A DNA stretch of 64,000 nt from Actinoplanes flavus (GCF_017592555.1 NZ_JAGFNS010000008.1:196127-260126), one strand, 5' to 3'. Shown: positions 1 through 8,988, counted from the stretch's first letter. Translations and numbers: made by a program. The notes: generated by a model from the letters alone, not told the origin.

Positions 1-84
1 GGGCGGGTTTCGGCTTTCGTCTTCCTGTGGCGGCGCCGGGGGGGGGGGGGGGGCCGGGGGGGGGGGCCCGCCCCCACGGGAGGG
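1..84. other. Window edge with long G tracts, no gene
   Basis: This stretch lies beyond the stop codon of the sugar-binding lipoprotein gene. It holds a run of 16 G (38-53), CC, then 11 G (56-66) followed by CCC. Such long homopolymers are rare even in GC-rich DNA and are prone to sequencing or assembly error. The G/C arms could fold after the upstream gene, but no U tract or clear terminator stem is visible. Confidence 0.5.
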
Positions 85-1374
85 TCACTTGCTCAGGACC
101 TCGTTCTTGGCCCGGTCCTGTGCCTCGGTGATGGCCGCGTCGATCGGCTTGCTGCCGGACAGCACGGCGGTGTGCAGGTCCTTGAGGATGTTCTGCAGCG
201 GCGCCGTGTATTTGGAGACCGGGTTCTCCGGCTTGGTGTCGTGGCGGGTGAAGGTGAACTTCGACAGGTCGTCGGTGGGCGCGCCCTTGAGCGTGAAGAT
301 GGTGTCGGCGGCGGTGGCCGTGTCGGCGGGGGTGACACCGATCCCGGCGAGCGCCTTGGCCGCGTCGGCCGACGCCGCGTAGGCCAGGAAGCTCTTGGCC
401 GCCTCGATCTTGCGTTCGCTGATCTTCGGGTTGATGCCGAGGCCGGTCGGGTCGGCGAAGGTGACCGGGGTGGCCGAGGTGCCGGTGGTCGACTTCGTGG
501 CCTGCGGGGCCGGGGCGATGCCCCACTCGAAGGTGTCGGCGTCGCCCTTGGCCTGCTGGCTGAGCAGGGTGGCGATGTACCAGGTGCCCATCGGCATCAT
601 GGCCGCCGACTGCTTACCGAACTGGGCCTGGTAGGTGAGGCTGTTGGTGGTGGCGTCGCCGAAGCTGACCTGTGCTCCGGCGGCCTGGAGGGCGAGGGCC
701 TTCTCGTAGTAGGGCTTGAGGAACCCGAAGTCGCCGCTCTGCAGGTCGGCGCCGGCGGTCTGGGCCAGCGCGAAGCCCTGTGAGGTGGACTGCCAGGTGT
801 GCTGGTAGGCGCCGAGCGCCTTGTCACCGGCCGCTTTGAGCTTGGTGGTCAGCTCCCTGGCCACGGTCCCGTAGTCGTCCCACGTCCAGGAGCCGTCCGG
901 GTGTTCGACGCCGGCCTTGTCGAACAGCGCCTTGTTGTAGAACAGCACCCACGAGTCCTGCCGGTACGGGATGGCCCACGTCTTGCCGTCGACCTGGTAG
1001 GAGCTGAGCCCGCCGACGCCCGCGCCGAGCTTGCCGGCCACGTCGGACACGTCCAGCAACTGCTTGCCGTTCTGGTAGGTGTAGAAGTTCTTCAGGTTCT
1101 TCTGGACGTAGATGTCGGGTGCCTTGCCGGCGGCCAGGTCCGCGATCATCTGGGTGTCGTAGTTGCTGGCGTCGTACTCCTTGAGCTCGACGGCGATGTC
1201 CGGGTGGGCGGCGCGGAAGCCGTCGGCGAGGGTCTTGAACTCCGGGGTCGTGGCCAGGCTCCAGCCGGCCAGGGTGAGGGTGACCGGGCCGGACTCCTCG
1301 GGGTCGTCTCCGCTGCACGCGGAGGCGGAGAGGGCCAGCAGGAGCGCAGTGAGGGCGGCGAGGGAGCGCTTCAT
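85..1374 (-). CDS. ABC transporter sugar-binding lipoprotein
   Basis: Extracellular solute-binding protein of the carbohydrate-uptake (CUT1-like) ABC family, 429 residues. The ATG at 1374 is chosen because it begins a typical lipoprotein signal: MKRSL, a hydrophobic core, then a lipobox-like SASAC with the Cys to be lipidated. An in-frame extension upstream would precede this signal and overlap the neighbouring gene. The mature part shows the usual hallmarks, including VTLTLAGWS near the start, a WAIPYRQDSW segment and YNKALFDKAGV. It starts 2 bases after the DUF2264 gene stop at 1377, so the two are probably one transcript. The expected permease genes are not visible and probably lie beyond the window edge. 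Substrate is inferred to be an oligosaccharide released by the adjacent lyase. Confidence 0.88.
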   Translation of the reverse strand: MKRSLAALTALLLALSASACSGDDPEESGPVTLTLAGWSLATTPEFKTLADGFRAAHPDIAVELKEYDASNYDTQMIADLAAGKAPDIYVQKNLKNFYTYQNGKQLLDVSDVAGKLGAGVGGLSSYQVDGKTWAIPYRQDSWVLFYNKALFDKAGVEHPDGSWTWDDYGTVARELTTKLKAAGDKALGAYQHTWQSTSQGFALAQTAGADLQSGDFGFLKPYYEKALALQAAGAQVSFGDATTNSLTYQAQFGKQSAAMMPMGTWYIATLLSQQAKGDADTFEWGIAPAPQATKSTTGTSATPVTFADPTGLGINPKISERKIEAAKSFLAYAASADAAKALAGIGVTPADTATAADTIFTLKGAPTDDLSKFTFTRHDTKPENPVSKYTAPLQNILKDLHTAVLSGSKPIDAAITEAQDRAKNEVLSK

Positions 1375-1376
1375 TC

Positions 1377-3218
1377 CTACTCCTCTATGTCGATACGGGT
1401 GTGTGTGAGGACGGCGTCGGGCCAGACGGCCCGCACCTGTTTTCCGTGGATCTCGACGCGGCAGGTGGTCTCGTGCCGCTCGCCGCTGAGCTCGACCAGG
1501 ACGGCGATCCAGGTGCCCGGTCCGGGGACCGGGAGGTCGAGCCACGGCACCCGGACCGGGTCACCGAGCGGCCCGGCGTCGTGGTGCTCGCTGATGCCGG
1601 CGGTCACGTCGCCGCCGGTCAGTGGGGTGAGCCGGGAGATCAGGGTGCCGCCGGTGACCGGCCAGCCGCCGATCCGCAGCCGCACGGCCGCCGGCTCCGC
1701 GTCGTCCACGCGGACGAGCCGGATCTCCCACGGCCCACGGACCAGGGAGAACGTCGTGATCCGGCCGGCCCGGCGCAGCTTGCCGGGACGGCCGCCGCCG
1801 TGGTCGCGGCCGGGCGGATCCGGATCCAGCCAGTGCGCCTCGGCGACCGACCCGGCAACCCCCAGGCCCTCTTCCACGCGTACGCCGAGCGGGCGCATGC
1901 CGGTGCGGTGCGAACGGCGCCCGGCCGGGTCGGCCAGGACGACCGACTGGTCCTCCGGGTCGGTCCAGCCGCTCTCGTCGAGCACCGGGGCGGTGGCCGT
2001 GGAGTAGCCGAGCCGCGCGTACAGCGGTGAGTCGCCGCCGGGCACGCCCGGCTCGCCGTGGTCGGTGCCGTGGTTGACGACGCGGACGATGCCGTCGGCG
2101 CGGGTGCCGGCGATCAGCCAGCCCGGGGCGCGGACGGCGTGCAGGACGTCGCCGGTGTCGATCGGCAGCGGCTCCGCGGGCGCGGCCCACACCGGATGGT
2201 CGGCCGGGAGGGCGACGCCGAGCAGGCCCTTGCTCGCCCAGTACGGCGAGCCGGGCCCGGAGTACGACTGGGCCAGCCGGGGCCACGGCCGGCGCCAGCC
2301 GAGGGTGAGCAGGTCGCCGTCACCGGTGAAATGACCGACGACCCGCCCGGCGGCGTGCCGCAACCGGCCCGGCCCGTGCGACGGCACTCCGGCCAGCACG
2401 CCGGCCCAGAACGGGGCGGCGGCCGCGAACCGGTAGATCAGGCTGCGCCCCTGCACCAGCGGCGAGCCGTCCCCGCCGATCAGCGCGAGCGCGTCGGTGA
2501 GGAACCGGTCGAGACGGGCCACGTCCTGCGGGCGTGGACCGTCGACGCCGGCCATCCGCGACCACAGCACCGGGTAGAGGTGCAGCGCCCAGCCGGTGTA
2601 GTGGTCGAACGCCCGCGACGACCCGTCGGACAGCCAGCCGTCGGCGCGCCGGAACGTGTCGTGGGTGGCGAGGTCCTCCTCCATCTCGGCCGTCGAGTGC
2701 GGCCCGCCGACCGACCGCAGGAACGTCTGGACGACCAGGCGGAACCACACCCAGTTGATCCGCGGATAGGTGTCGTCACCGACCGCGGGTGACAGGTAGT
2801 CCACGATCCGCTCCTGGACGGCGCCGTCCAGCCGGTCCCAGATCCAGGGGCGGGTCATGTCCAGGATCAGGGCGATCGAGGCGGCCTCCACCTTGGCCTG
2901 GCCGTGTTCCTCCAGGCGGACCCATCGCTCGGTCGCGGGCGCGGCCGGATCCGTCCCGGCGGCCAGGCCGGCGGCATAGCGCTCGGCCAGGTCGCCGAGC
3001 CCGCGGCCGTTCTCCCCGGCCAGGCGGAACCCGGCCAGCAGGAAGGTGCGGGCGAACCCCTCCAGGCCGTCGATCGCGCGGCCGTAGCCGCCCTCGGCTC
3101 CGGGCAGCGTGATCAGCGCGTGGCCCGGCGAGGCGTGCCGGGAGGCGGCGGCGAGAAGGCGGTCGGCGTACCCGGTCCAGTCGGAACGGGTCACGAGGGC
3201 AGCGGTCGAGGGTGGCAC
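1377..3218 (-). CDS. DUF2264 family protein, polysaccharide locus
   Basis: 613 residues, resembling the DUF2264 family, whose members occur in glycan-degradation loci but have no agreed reaction. The N-terminal part carries the family-like DGLEGFARTFLLAGFR stretch and a helical, alpha/alpha-barrel-type region rich in Trp and aromatic residues. The C-terminal third looks like a beta-rich domain. The GTG at 3218 is preferred over an ATG 31 codons upstream because GGAG (3225-3228) sits 6 bases before it and the extra residues look non-conserved. It is followed by the sugar-binding lipoprotein gene and is divergent from the heparinase-like gene, which suggests a role in processing uronic-acid-type oligosaccharides. 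That role is inference. Confidence 0.82.
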   Translation of the reverse strand: MPPSTAALVTRSDWTGYADRLLAAASRHASPGHALITLPGAEGGYGRAIDGLEGFARTFLLAGFRLAGENGRGLGDLAERYAAGLAAGTDPAAPATERWVRLEEHGQAKVEAASIALILDMTRPWIWDRLDGAVQERIVDYLSPAVGDDTYPRINWVWFRLVVQTFLRSVGGPHSTAEMEEDLATHDTFRRADGWLSDGSSRAFDHYTGWALHLYPVLWSRMAGVDGPRPQDVARLDRFLTDALALIGGDGSPLVQGRSLIYRFAAAAPFWAGVLAGVPSHGPGRLRHAAGRVVGHFTGDGDLLTLGWRRPWPRLAQSYSGPGSPYWASKGLLGVALPADHPVWAAPAEPLPIDTGDVLHAVRAPGWLIAGTRADGIVRVVNHGTDHGEPGVPGGDSPLYARLGYSTATAPVLDESGWTDPEDQSVVLADPAGRRSHRTGMRPLGVRVEEGLGVAGSVAEAHWLDPDPPGRDHGGGRPGKLRRAGRITTFSLVRGPWEIRLVRVDDAEPAAVRLRIGGWPVTGGTLISRLTPLTGGDVTAGISEHHDAGPLGDPVRVPWLDLPVPGPGTWIAVLVELSGERHETTCRVEIHGKQVRAVWPDAVLTHTRIDIEE

Positions 3219-3457
3219 GTCACGCTCCGAAGTCGGTCGGACGGAACCTGTGATCGGTTTCCGGGAAGTAAAACGCTCACAAACGAGCATGTCAATGAGT
3301 TCTTCGCTCACCGATCGCCAAAAGTGATCGCCTGCCCCTCCGACCTGGCAGAACTCCGCCCCCTGAGGCGACGGTCGTCCACAGGGGCCGCGAAATCGCC
3401 GTCACCGGGCGGCCGAAGTGATCTGATACGATCGCGTTCGATCACAGGGGAGGTCAG
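3219..3457. promoter_or_regulatory. Divergent promoter region with regulator half-sites
   Basis: This 239-bp gap separates the two divergent arms of the polysaccharide locus. It contains two direct AAACG half-sites starting at 3271 and 3281 (10-bp period; CGTTT on the other strand), with GCTC/GAGC arms at 3275-3278 and 3285-3288 in the same block. A second dyad, GATCG-N4-CGATC, lies at 3430-3443 close to the heparinase-like gene. The ribosome site GGGGAGG at 3447-3453 serves the ATG at 3458. Binding by the adjacent DeoR/LacI hybrid regulator is inferred; a similar CGTTT pair lies in front of its paralogue near 27.87 kb. Confidence 0.5.
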
Positions 3458-5236
3458 ATGCGCGTTCCGTCAGCCAACGACCGTGACGCCTGGACGGCGG
3501 CGGACGACGCCACACTCCAGGCGCTCACCGAACGCGCCCGGGCCACTCTCGGCACGCCGTGGCCCACTCCCCTGGCCCACGACTTCGCCCGGTTCTACCG
3601 CGACGGCGACCGCGACACCTACGAGCAGGCCGTCTGGGCCCGGCACGAGCGACTCGCCCGCGCCACCGCCCTGGCCGCCGTCACCCTCGATCCGGTGTGG
3701 CTGGACGAGGTCACCGACGGCGTCATCCTGTTCTGCGAGCAGAGCACCTGGTGCTGGCCCGGCCACGACGACATGCACACCCGGCACGGCTCGGTCCTGC
3801 CGGTCGTCACCGACCCCTGCGTCGACCTGGGCGCCGGCGAGGTCGCCGCCGACCTCGCCTGGATCGACCACGTCCTCGGCGGCCGGCTCGACGAGCACGT
3901 GCCCGGCCTGCGCACCCGCATCCGGCACGAGGTGGACCGCCGCGTCCTCACCCCGTTCACCGAGCGGCGCAACTGGCACTGGCTGGGCCTCGACGGCCAC
4001 GTGCACAACTGGAACCCGTGGATCCACAGCAACGTCCTGATCGCCACGCTCGTCCTGGTCGACGACCCGGCCCGGCGGCAACGGCTGATCGGCCTGATCG
4101 GCGAGGGCCTCGACCGGTTCGGCGCCGCGCTGCCCAGCGACGGTGCCATCGACGAGGGCGTCCACTACTGGTGGTATGGGGCCTGCCGCTACCTGGAGGC
4201 CCTGGAGATGCTCGGCGCCACCACCGAGAAACCCGCCGCGGTCGCCTTCCCGCACCGCGTCCACCTGGGCGGGCCGTGGTATGTGAACCACGCCGACGGT
4301 CCGGCCCGCCCGTCGTACGAGCAACCGTGGCACGTCCTGCACCGGCTGGCCCGCCGCCACGGCGACGCGGAGGCCGAGGCGCACGCGGCCGCGCATCGGC
4401 GACCCGGCGAGCCGGTCGCCCACGAGGGCCCGGGACTCGGCTATCTCCTGCTCGCGCTCACCGACCGCGACTGGGCGGCGGTCCGGCCCGGCCGGTCGCC
4501 ACTGCCCCGCGACGTCTGGTTCCCGTCCACACAGGTGCTGCTCGCCCGGCCCGAGGCGGGCGGCTCCGCCGGGCTCACGCTCGCCGTCAAGGGTGGCCAC
4601 AACGACGAGAACCACAACCACAACGACGTCGGCAGCTTCATCGTGGCCCGCGACGGGCAGCCCGTGCTGGTCGACCCGGGCCGGCCCACCTACACCGCGC
4701 AGACCTTCGGCCCGCACCGCTACGAGATCTGGACCATGCGCTCCAGCTGGCACAACACACCCACCATCCGGGGTACGGAACAGGCGCCCGGCCGAAGGTT
4801 CGCCGCACGGGCCCTGCTCGCCGGCGACGCGACGCTCACCATGGACCTCGCCGCCGCCTACCCCCGCGACGACATCCGCTCCTGGATCCGGGTCGCCCGG
4901 CTGGACCGCGCGACCGGCGCCGTCACCATCCGGGACTCCTGGGATCTGGCCCCCGGCCCCGCCGATCCCACCGTGATCCACCTGGTGGTGGCCGGAGACG
5001 TGACCGTGTCGCCGGGTCGCGCCGAGGCCGGCGGCGTGGTCGTCACCTGGTCACCGGCCGCGAACCGGCATCACGAAGGCACCCGGACCGTGCCGCCGTG
5101 CACGGTCGTCGTGCGGGAGCTGGACGACCCGATGCTGTCCGGCGTGTGGGGCGAGCGGCTGACACGCCTGGACATAGACGTCACCGCGCTCGGCCCCGTC
5201 GGTACCCTCGAACTGACCGTCAAGGAGACGCGGTGA
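3458..5236 (+). CDS. Heparinase II/III-like polysaccharide lyase
   Basis: 592 residues without a signal peptide, so probably cytoplasmic and acting on imported oligosaccharides. The N-terminal two thirds form an alpha-helical toroid typical of heparinase II/III-type lyases, with NWHWLGLDGHVHNWNPW and the DEGVHYWWYGA segment. The C-terminal beta-sandwich domain carries the diagnostic KGGHNDENHNHNDVGSF region (about residues 378-394) with several His and Asn residues, followed by VDPGRPTY. Such enzymes cleave uronic-acid-containing polysaccharides by beta-elimination; the exact substrate cannot be read from the sequence. ATG at 3458 has a strong GGGGAGG site. Its stop overlaps the GTG of the regulator gene by GTGA, so both are translationally coupled. 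Confidence 0.85.
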   Translation: MRVPSANDRDAWTAADDATLQALTERARATLGTPWPTPLAHDFARFYRDGDRDTYEQAVWARHERLARATALAAVTLDPVWLDEVTDGVILFCEQSTWCWPGHDDMHTRHGSVLPVVTDPCVDLGAGEVAADLAWIDHVLGGRLDEHVPGLRTRIRHEVDRRVLTPFTERRNWHWLGLDGHVHNWNPWIHSNVLIATLVLVDDPARRQRLIGLIGEGLDRFGAALPSDGAIDEGVHYWWYGACRYLEALEMLGATTEKPAAVAFPHRVHLGGPWYVNHADGPARPSYEQPWHVLHRLARRHGDAEAEAHAAAHRRPGEPVAHEGPGLGYLLLALTDRDWAAVRPGRSPLPRDVWFPSTQVLLARPEAGGSAGLTLAVKGGHNDENHNHNDVGSFIVARDGQPVLVDPGRPTYTAQTFGPHRYEIWTMRSSWHNTPTIRGTEQAPGRRFAARALLAGDATLTMDLAAAYPRDDIRSWIRVARLDRATGAVTIRDSWDLAPGPADPTVIHLVVAGDVTVSPGRAEAGGVVVTWSPAANRHHEGTRTVPPCTVVVRELDDPMLSGVWGERLTRLDIDVTALGPVGTLELTVKETR

Positions 5237-6339
5237 GCACTTCAGACAAGCGCGGGCCACTACAGGTGGCCCGGCGGGCACGGCTGCTGGAGCAGTTGCA
5301 GCGCGACGGCGTGCTGCGCGTCTCCGACCTCACCGACGCTCTCGGCGCCTCCACCGTCACGATCCGCCGCGACATCGCCCAACTCGCCTCCGAGGGCCTG
5401 GTCCGGCGAGTGCACGGCGGTGTCGCCCTGCCCACCGCCGACGACACGCGCGACCCGGAGCTGGACAGCCCGTCCGGCGGCAGCGTCGGCATGCTGGTGC
5501 CCTCGCTCGACTACTACTGGCCGCACGTGGCCCGCGGCGCCGAGGGCGCCGCCCGCGAGCTGGACCTGAAGATCGTGCTGCGCGGCTCGTCGTACCAGAC
5601 CGAGGACGACCGCCCCCAGCTCAACCGGCTGGTCGACCAGGGCGTCGACGCGCTGATCGTGGCACCGCGGATGGACGTGCCGACCGCCCGGCTCACCATC
5701 GAGTGGCTGGCCGGGACCGGTCTTCCGGTCGTCCTGCTGGAACGCACCGCCCACGCCGGGCCGCACCACGCCTTCCTCGAATCGGTCGTCACCGACCACG
5801 CGCAGGGCGCCGGCATGGCCGTGCGGCACCTGACCGGCCTCGGCCACGAGAAGGTGGGCGTGGTCCTGGCCGAACCCAGCCCCACCCGCCCCCATGTGCG
5901 CCGAGGCTGGCTGGAGGCCGCCGACGACTGCGGCCTCGACGTCACCGGGACGGTCGACATGCTGGTCCCCGACGCCCAGTCCCCGGACTGCCGCGCGGCC
6001 CTGGACCGGGTGATCGACCGCTGCCTGGAAACCGGCACCACCGCCCTGCTGGTGCACGCCGACGCCGAGGCGATCGCCCTGGTGGAACGCTGCGAGGAAC
6101 GCCACCTGTCCGTTCCCGGCGACCTGTCCGTGATCGCCTACGACGACGAGGTGGCCGGCCTGTTCAGCCCGGCCCTGACCGCCGTCCGACCACCCCGGGG
6201 ATCGATCGGCGCGGCCGCCGTCCGCCTGGCCGCCGACCGGCTCGCCGACCCGCGCCGCCCGGTCCACCGCGTCATGATCAGCCCTTCCCTCCGCGTCCGC
6301 GACTCGGTCGCCGCCCTCCACCGCCCGGCAGTCAGGTAG
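5233..6339 (+). CDS. DeoR-type HTH / LacI-type ligand domain regulator
   Basis: 368 residues. Residues 1 to about 70 form a DeoR-type winged HTH (VSDLTDALGASTVTIRRDIA, then LVRRVHGG). The rest is a LacI/GalR-type periplasmic-binding-fold sensor (VGMLVPSLDYYWPHV, then IAYDDEVAGLFSPALTAVRP). This DeoR-N/LacI-C architecture is common among actinobacterial sugar regulators. GTG at 5233 overlaps the lyase stop and has AAGGAG at 5222-5227. It probably represses the divergent lyase and DUF2264/binding-protein units until an oligosaccharide binds. A clear paralogue lies at 26786-27859 with the same domain order and the same PSLDYYWP/PSLDFYWP start to the sensor domain. Confidence 0.9.
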   Translation: MSTSDKRGPLQVARRARLLEQLQRDGVLRVSDLTDALGASTVTIRRDIAQLASEGLVRRVHGGVALPTADDTRDPELDSPSGGSVGMLVPSLDYYWPHVARGAEGAARELDLKIVLRGSSYQTEDDRPQLNRLVDQGVDALIVAPRMDVPTARLTIEWLAGTGLPVVLLERTAHAGPHHAFLESVVTDHAQGAGMAVRHLTGLGHEKVGVVLAEPSPTRPHVRRGWLEAADDCGLDVTGTVDMLVPDAQSPDCRAALDRVIDRCLETGTTALLVHADAEAIALVERCEERHLSVPGDLSVIAYDDEVAGLFSPALTAVRPPRGSIGAAAVRLAADRLADPRRPVHRVMISPSLRVRDSVAALHRPAVR

Positions 6340-6572
6340 CCGGAGAGGCCCGCTGCGCCGCTCCGCGACGGGTTCGCCACTACGACGAATGCGGAGCCGC
6401 TCCCGCGATGGCGCCCGTTGCCTAGCCTTGCTCTGGTGAAGATCTTGTCGACGCGCCGCTCGAACCCGATGCCCCGGGCCTGCGCCGTCCTCGCGTGGGG
6501 GCAGTCGAAGCGGCCGGCGTGCTCAGCGCCGGGCGCGAGCCGCGTGATCGGCCGTCTTGCCGTGGAGGTTCG

Positions 6573-6989
6573 ATGAACGCCGGCCACTGGCGTTCGGCGC
6601 CGCTCGGCCGGGCGACCCTGGTCGTCCTCGAGGCCGGGCCCCGGCCGCTGGAGGCCGTGCTCACCGCCGACGAGCTCGACCGCCTGCGGCCGGTCCTGGA
6701 GGAGACCGCCGCCGCGGCCCGCGACGGCGAGTTCAGCCGGATCCGCCTGCGGGACGCCGCCCGCGCCGCCATCGGCCGCGACCCGTTCAGCCAGGCCGCC
6801 ACGGAGGACTCCGCCGACCGCTGGCGTCCGGCCGTGATGTTCCTCGTCGGGCTGATCGCGCTCCTCGACCCGGACCACCCACTGTGGATACGCGTCATCG
6901 GCGGCCTGTTCCTGGCCGGCGCCGTGGCCAACCTGGTCCGGCTGCTTCGCCACCTGCGCCGCCGCCGCGCCACCCGCAACGCCCGCTGA
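6573..6989 (+). CDS. Small membrane protein of unknown function
   Basis: 138 residues, not recognised. ATG at 6573 is preceded by TGGAGG at a 4-base spacing. The N-terminal 85 residues are soluble and charged; two adjacent hydrophobic segments follow (about residues 88-100 and 107-125), then a very basic end (RHLRRRRATRNAR). This suggests a cytoplasmic domain anchored by a hairpin with an Arg-rich tail. The stop codon falls inside the first unit of a 38-bp tandem repeat, so the last residues may have been created by repeat expansion. Confidence 0.6.
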   Translation: MNAGHWRSAPLGRATLVVLEAGPRPLEAVLTADELDRLRPVLEETAAAARDGEFSRIRLRDAARAAIGRDPFSQAATEDSADRWRPAVMFLVGLIALLDPDHPLWIRVIGGLFLAGAVANLVRLLRHLRRRRATRNAR

Positions 6990-7155
6990 CGCCGGCACCG
7001 CCCCGCGCCACCCGCAACGCCCGCTGACGCCGGCGCCGCCCCGCGCCACCCGCAACGCCCGCTGACGCCAGCGCCGCCCCGCGCCACCCGCAACGCCCGC
7101 TGACGCCGGCACCGCCCCGCGCCACCCGCGACGCCCGCTGACGCCGGCACCGCCC
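6966..7155. repeat. Five tandem 38-bp repeats
   Basis: Five head-to-tail copies start at 6966, 7004, 7042, 7080 and 7118, with only a few substitutions between them. Each contains CGCCACCCGCAACGCCCGCT followed by GACGCCGGC. The first copy includes the 3' end and stop codon of the small membrane protein gene. Because 38 is not a multiple of three, the array cannot be an in-frame protein repeat. Nothing else is seen from 7156 to 7326. Confidence 0.9.
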
Positions 7156-7326
7156 GTTCCGAGCCGGTCACGCCGAATCGCGACCGAGCGGCGCCGGAGA
7201 CCTCGTGGACACCCGGCGGTGACGGGGCGCGGGCCGGGTCGCCAGAGGCCCCTGCGGTTTCGCGGGACACGCCGGGAGGAGCCGCCGGGGAGAGGGGAGG
7301 ACTCCCCCGCCCCGGCGGCTCCCTGC

Positions 7327-7878
7327 TCAGCGGGCGGTCGCCGCGGCCTTCAGTTCGGCCGCCGCCGCCAGGTCCTCCTCGGTCACCGCGGCGAGGGAGC
7401 CGAAGATCGAGACGGCTTCGTAGTAGGTCCAGGCCAGGCTGTAGCAGGCCGGCCGGACGACCGCCGAGTAGGTGGCGCACTTGCGTTTGAGGTCCGCGTA
7501 GAACATGGAGTCGATGCGGCTCTTGTTGGCACTGAAGGCGCCCACCGCCTTGTAGTTGCGGTAGCCGAAGTCGTGGCGCCAGCAGGAGAGCTTGAAGTCG
7601 AAGCCGAGCGGATTGTCCGGGCTGGCGGAGCAGTAGTCGGTGCTCCAGTCGAAGGCGTACGCCGACCAGGCGCCCTGGTTCTGCCGGGCGGCGTTCCAGC
7701 TGGTGTAGCTGGAGGCGCTGGTCTGGGTGAACGACGAGAGGGCGGCCAGCTTCTCGGCGGGGGTCACGGCGAACGCCGGGCCGGAGCCGATGAGTACGGT
7801 CAGGGCGGCGAAGGCCGCGACGACCAGTGTTCGGACGGTGGCGCGCCGGGTGGGCGCGAGGCCGGTGTGTGATGGCAT
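7327..7878 (-). CDS. Secreted prokaryotic phospholipase A2
   Basis: 183 residues. A basic N-terminus and hydrophobic stretch ending near GPAFA form a Sec signal peptide. The mature part matches the prokaryotic PLA2 family known from Streptomyces: CWRHDFGYRNY holds the catalytic His-Asp pair, and FDWSTDYCSASPDNPLGFDF supplies the Ca-binding and disulphide region. Four Cys in the mature protein fit two disulphides. The enzyme would hydrolyse the sn-2 ester of phospholipids outside the cell. ATG at 7878 is preceded by AAGGAG at a 7-base spacing. It is divergent from the anchored protein at 8290 and appears monocistronic. Confidence 0.9.
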   Translation of the reverse strand: MPSHTGLAPTRRATVRTLVVAAFAALTVLIGSGPAFAVTPAEKLAALSSFTQTSASSYTSWNAARQNQGAWSAYAFDWSTDYCSASPDNPLGFDFKLSCWRHDFGYRNYKAVGAFSANKSRIDSMFYADLKRKCATYSAVVRPACYSLAWTYYEAVSIFGSLAAVTEEDLAAAAELKAAATAR

Positions 7879-8289
7879 CCGGTGCTCCTTCGAACGGCCC
7901 GTCTCGGTGGAGAGGGGCTGCCGGTGGGCGCTCGGGCGACGGTGGGGTTACTCGCGAGTCACCCGAACGATCACTAAGTTTGGGCGCCCGACCTGGCCGA
8001 AATGCCATGGCAATATTTCAGTTCGTCGATCCCCGGGAAAACAGGCGATCCCGGCACGGCCCGCATCCCGGTCGCGGAGCGACGTGAGCAGCGGGTTCCC
8101 TCATCCGTCGCGGGCGAGGGCTCCGATTCACCCGGGCGGGGCATTGCTCAGCCGTTCGTCGTTCGTTGCGACCGGATCAGCCCATCGCGGGCATGTCCGG
8201 CGGCGGGTTGGACGGGTGCGGCCGGGCGTCTGGGACCGGGAGTCCGGCCGCCGACCCAGTCCAGCAGGCCCGGTCCGTGGAGCATCCGC
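7879..8289. promoter_or_regulatory. Divergent intergenic region, 411 bp
   Basis: The region between the phospholipase gene and the anchored protein gene must contain promoters for both. A locally AT-richer patch lies around 7970-8035 and is the most likely promoter zone. I see no convincing coding frame, riboswitch or repeat; longer open frames here lack a plausible start or composition. Confidence 0.35.
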
Positions 8290-8988
8290 ATGAGCTACCC
8301 ACCCCCGTACCAGCCGCCGCCCACGCAGGGCTATCCGATGCCGCCTCAGCCGGGGTTCCCGGCGGGCCCCGGGGCGGGCAGACCGTCGGGTGGGCGCCGG
8401 GCCGCGCTGCTGCTCGCCGGTGTCGCCGCGGTGGTGACGGTCGGGCTGGTGGCGCTGACGGACGACACCGGCACCGGTGAAGCCACCACCGCGTCCACAC
8501 AGGCGACACGTGCCGGCACCGCGGAGGCGTTGCAGGCCGGACCGGGCCGAGAGGAGAGCGCCACCGGCACGCCGGCGGAGACGTTCGGGATTCCGGTGGG
8601 TTCGGTGATCACCCACCGGGACGGTGGGGACGTCGTCACAGCGGTGGCGCGGTCGGTGAAGACGTACCGTCAGGGCTGCAACAGTCTCGACGTCGACCCG
8701 GAGCAGGGCCTGTACGTGGTGGTGGACGTCCTGGTCACCCAGTCGAGAGGCCGCGGCTCGGTCAACCCGCTGGATTTCACGTTCGTCGCCGAAGACGGGA
8801 CGAGCGCGAACGCGCTGTCGGCGGCGTTCTCCGGATGCGACGATCCGGCCCTCGCCGCCGCGGATCTGCGGTCCGGCCAGAAGCGCGCGGGAAAGATCGC
8901 GTTCGACACGGGGATGAAGTCCGGCACCGTCGAGTGGGCACCCGGCGGATTGGGGGCGGACACCGTCGGTTCCTGGCGGATCCCGTGA
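8290..8988 (+). CDS. Membrane-anchored extracellular DUF4352-like protein
   Basis: 232 residues. ATG at 8290 has GGAG 7 bases upstream. The first 35 residues are Pro/Gly-rich and cytoplasmic (PPPYQPPPTQGYP), followed by a single transmembrane segment (about 37-56) and a Thr/Ala linker. The remaining domain is beta-rich, with YVVVDVLVTQ and the pattern LDFTFVAEDGT typical of DUF4352-like immunoglobulin-fold domains, and has two Cys likely to pair. Such proteins are common surface proteins of actinobacteria with no defined activity. No operon partner is evident. Confidence 0.7.
   Translation: MSYPPPYQPPPTQGYPMPPQPGFPAGPGAGRPSGGRRAALLLAGVAAVVTVGLVALTDDTGTGEATTASTQATRAGTAEALQAGPGREESATGTPAETFGIPVGSVITHRDGGDVVTAVARSVKTYRQGCNSLDVDPEQGLYVVVDVLVTQSRGRGSVNPLDFTFVAEDGTSANALSAAFSGCDDPALAAADLRSGQKRAGKIAFDTGMKSGTVEWAPGGLGADTVGSWRIP

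Noticed and set aside
799-2007. Long plus-strand open frame over the binding-protein and DUF2264 genes
   Set aside because: It is the antisense shadow of two well-supported minus-strand genes, with no family-like motifs and Arg/Pro/Gly-skewed composition.
3470-4981. 503-codon minus-strand frame under the heparinase-like gene
   Set aside because: Antisense of a gene with clear catalytic-domain motifs; composition is low-complexity Gly/Val/Glu, typical of high-GC shadows.
6966-7155. CRISPR array
   Set aside because: Direct 38-bp repeats without spacers; tandem duplication.
7879-8289. c-di-AMP (ydaO-type) riboswitch upstream of the anchored protein gene
   Set aside because: The region is GC-rich and long enough, but I could not find the conserved core or a matching stem arrangement.
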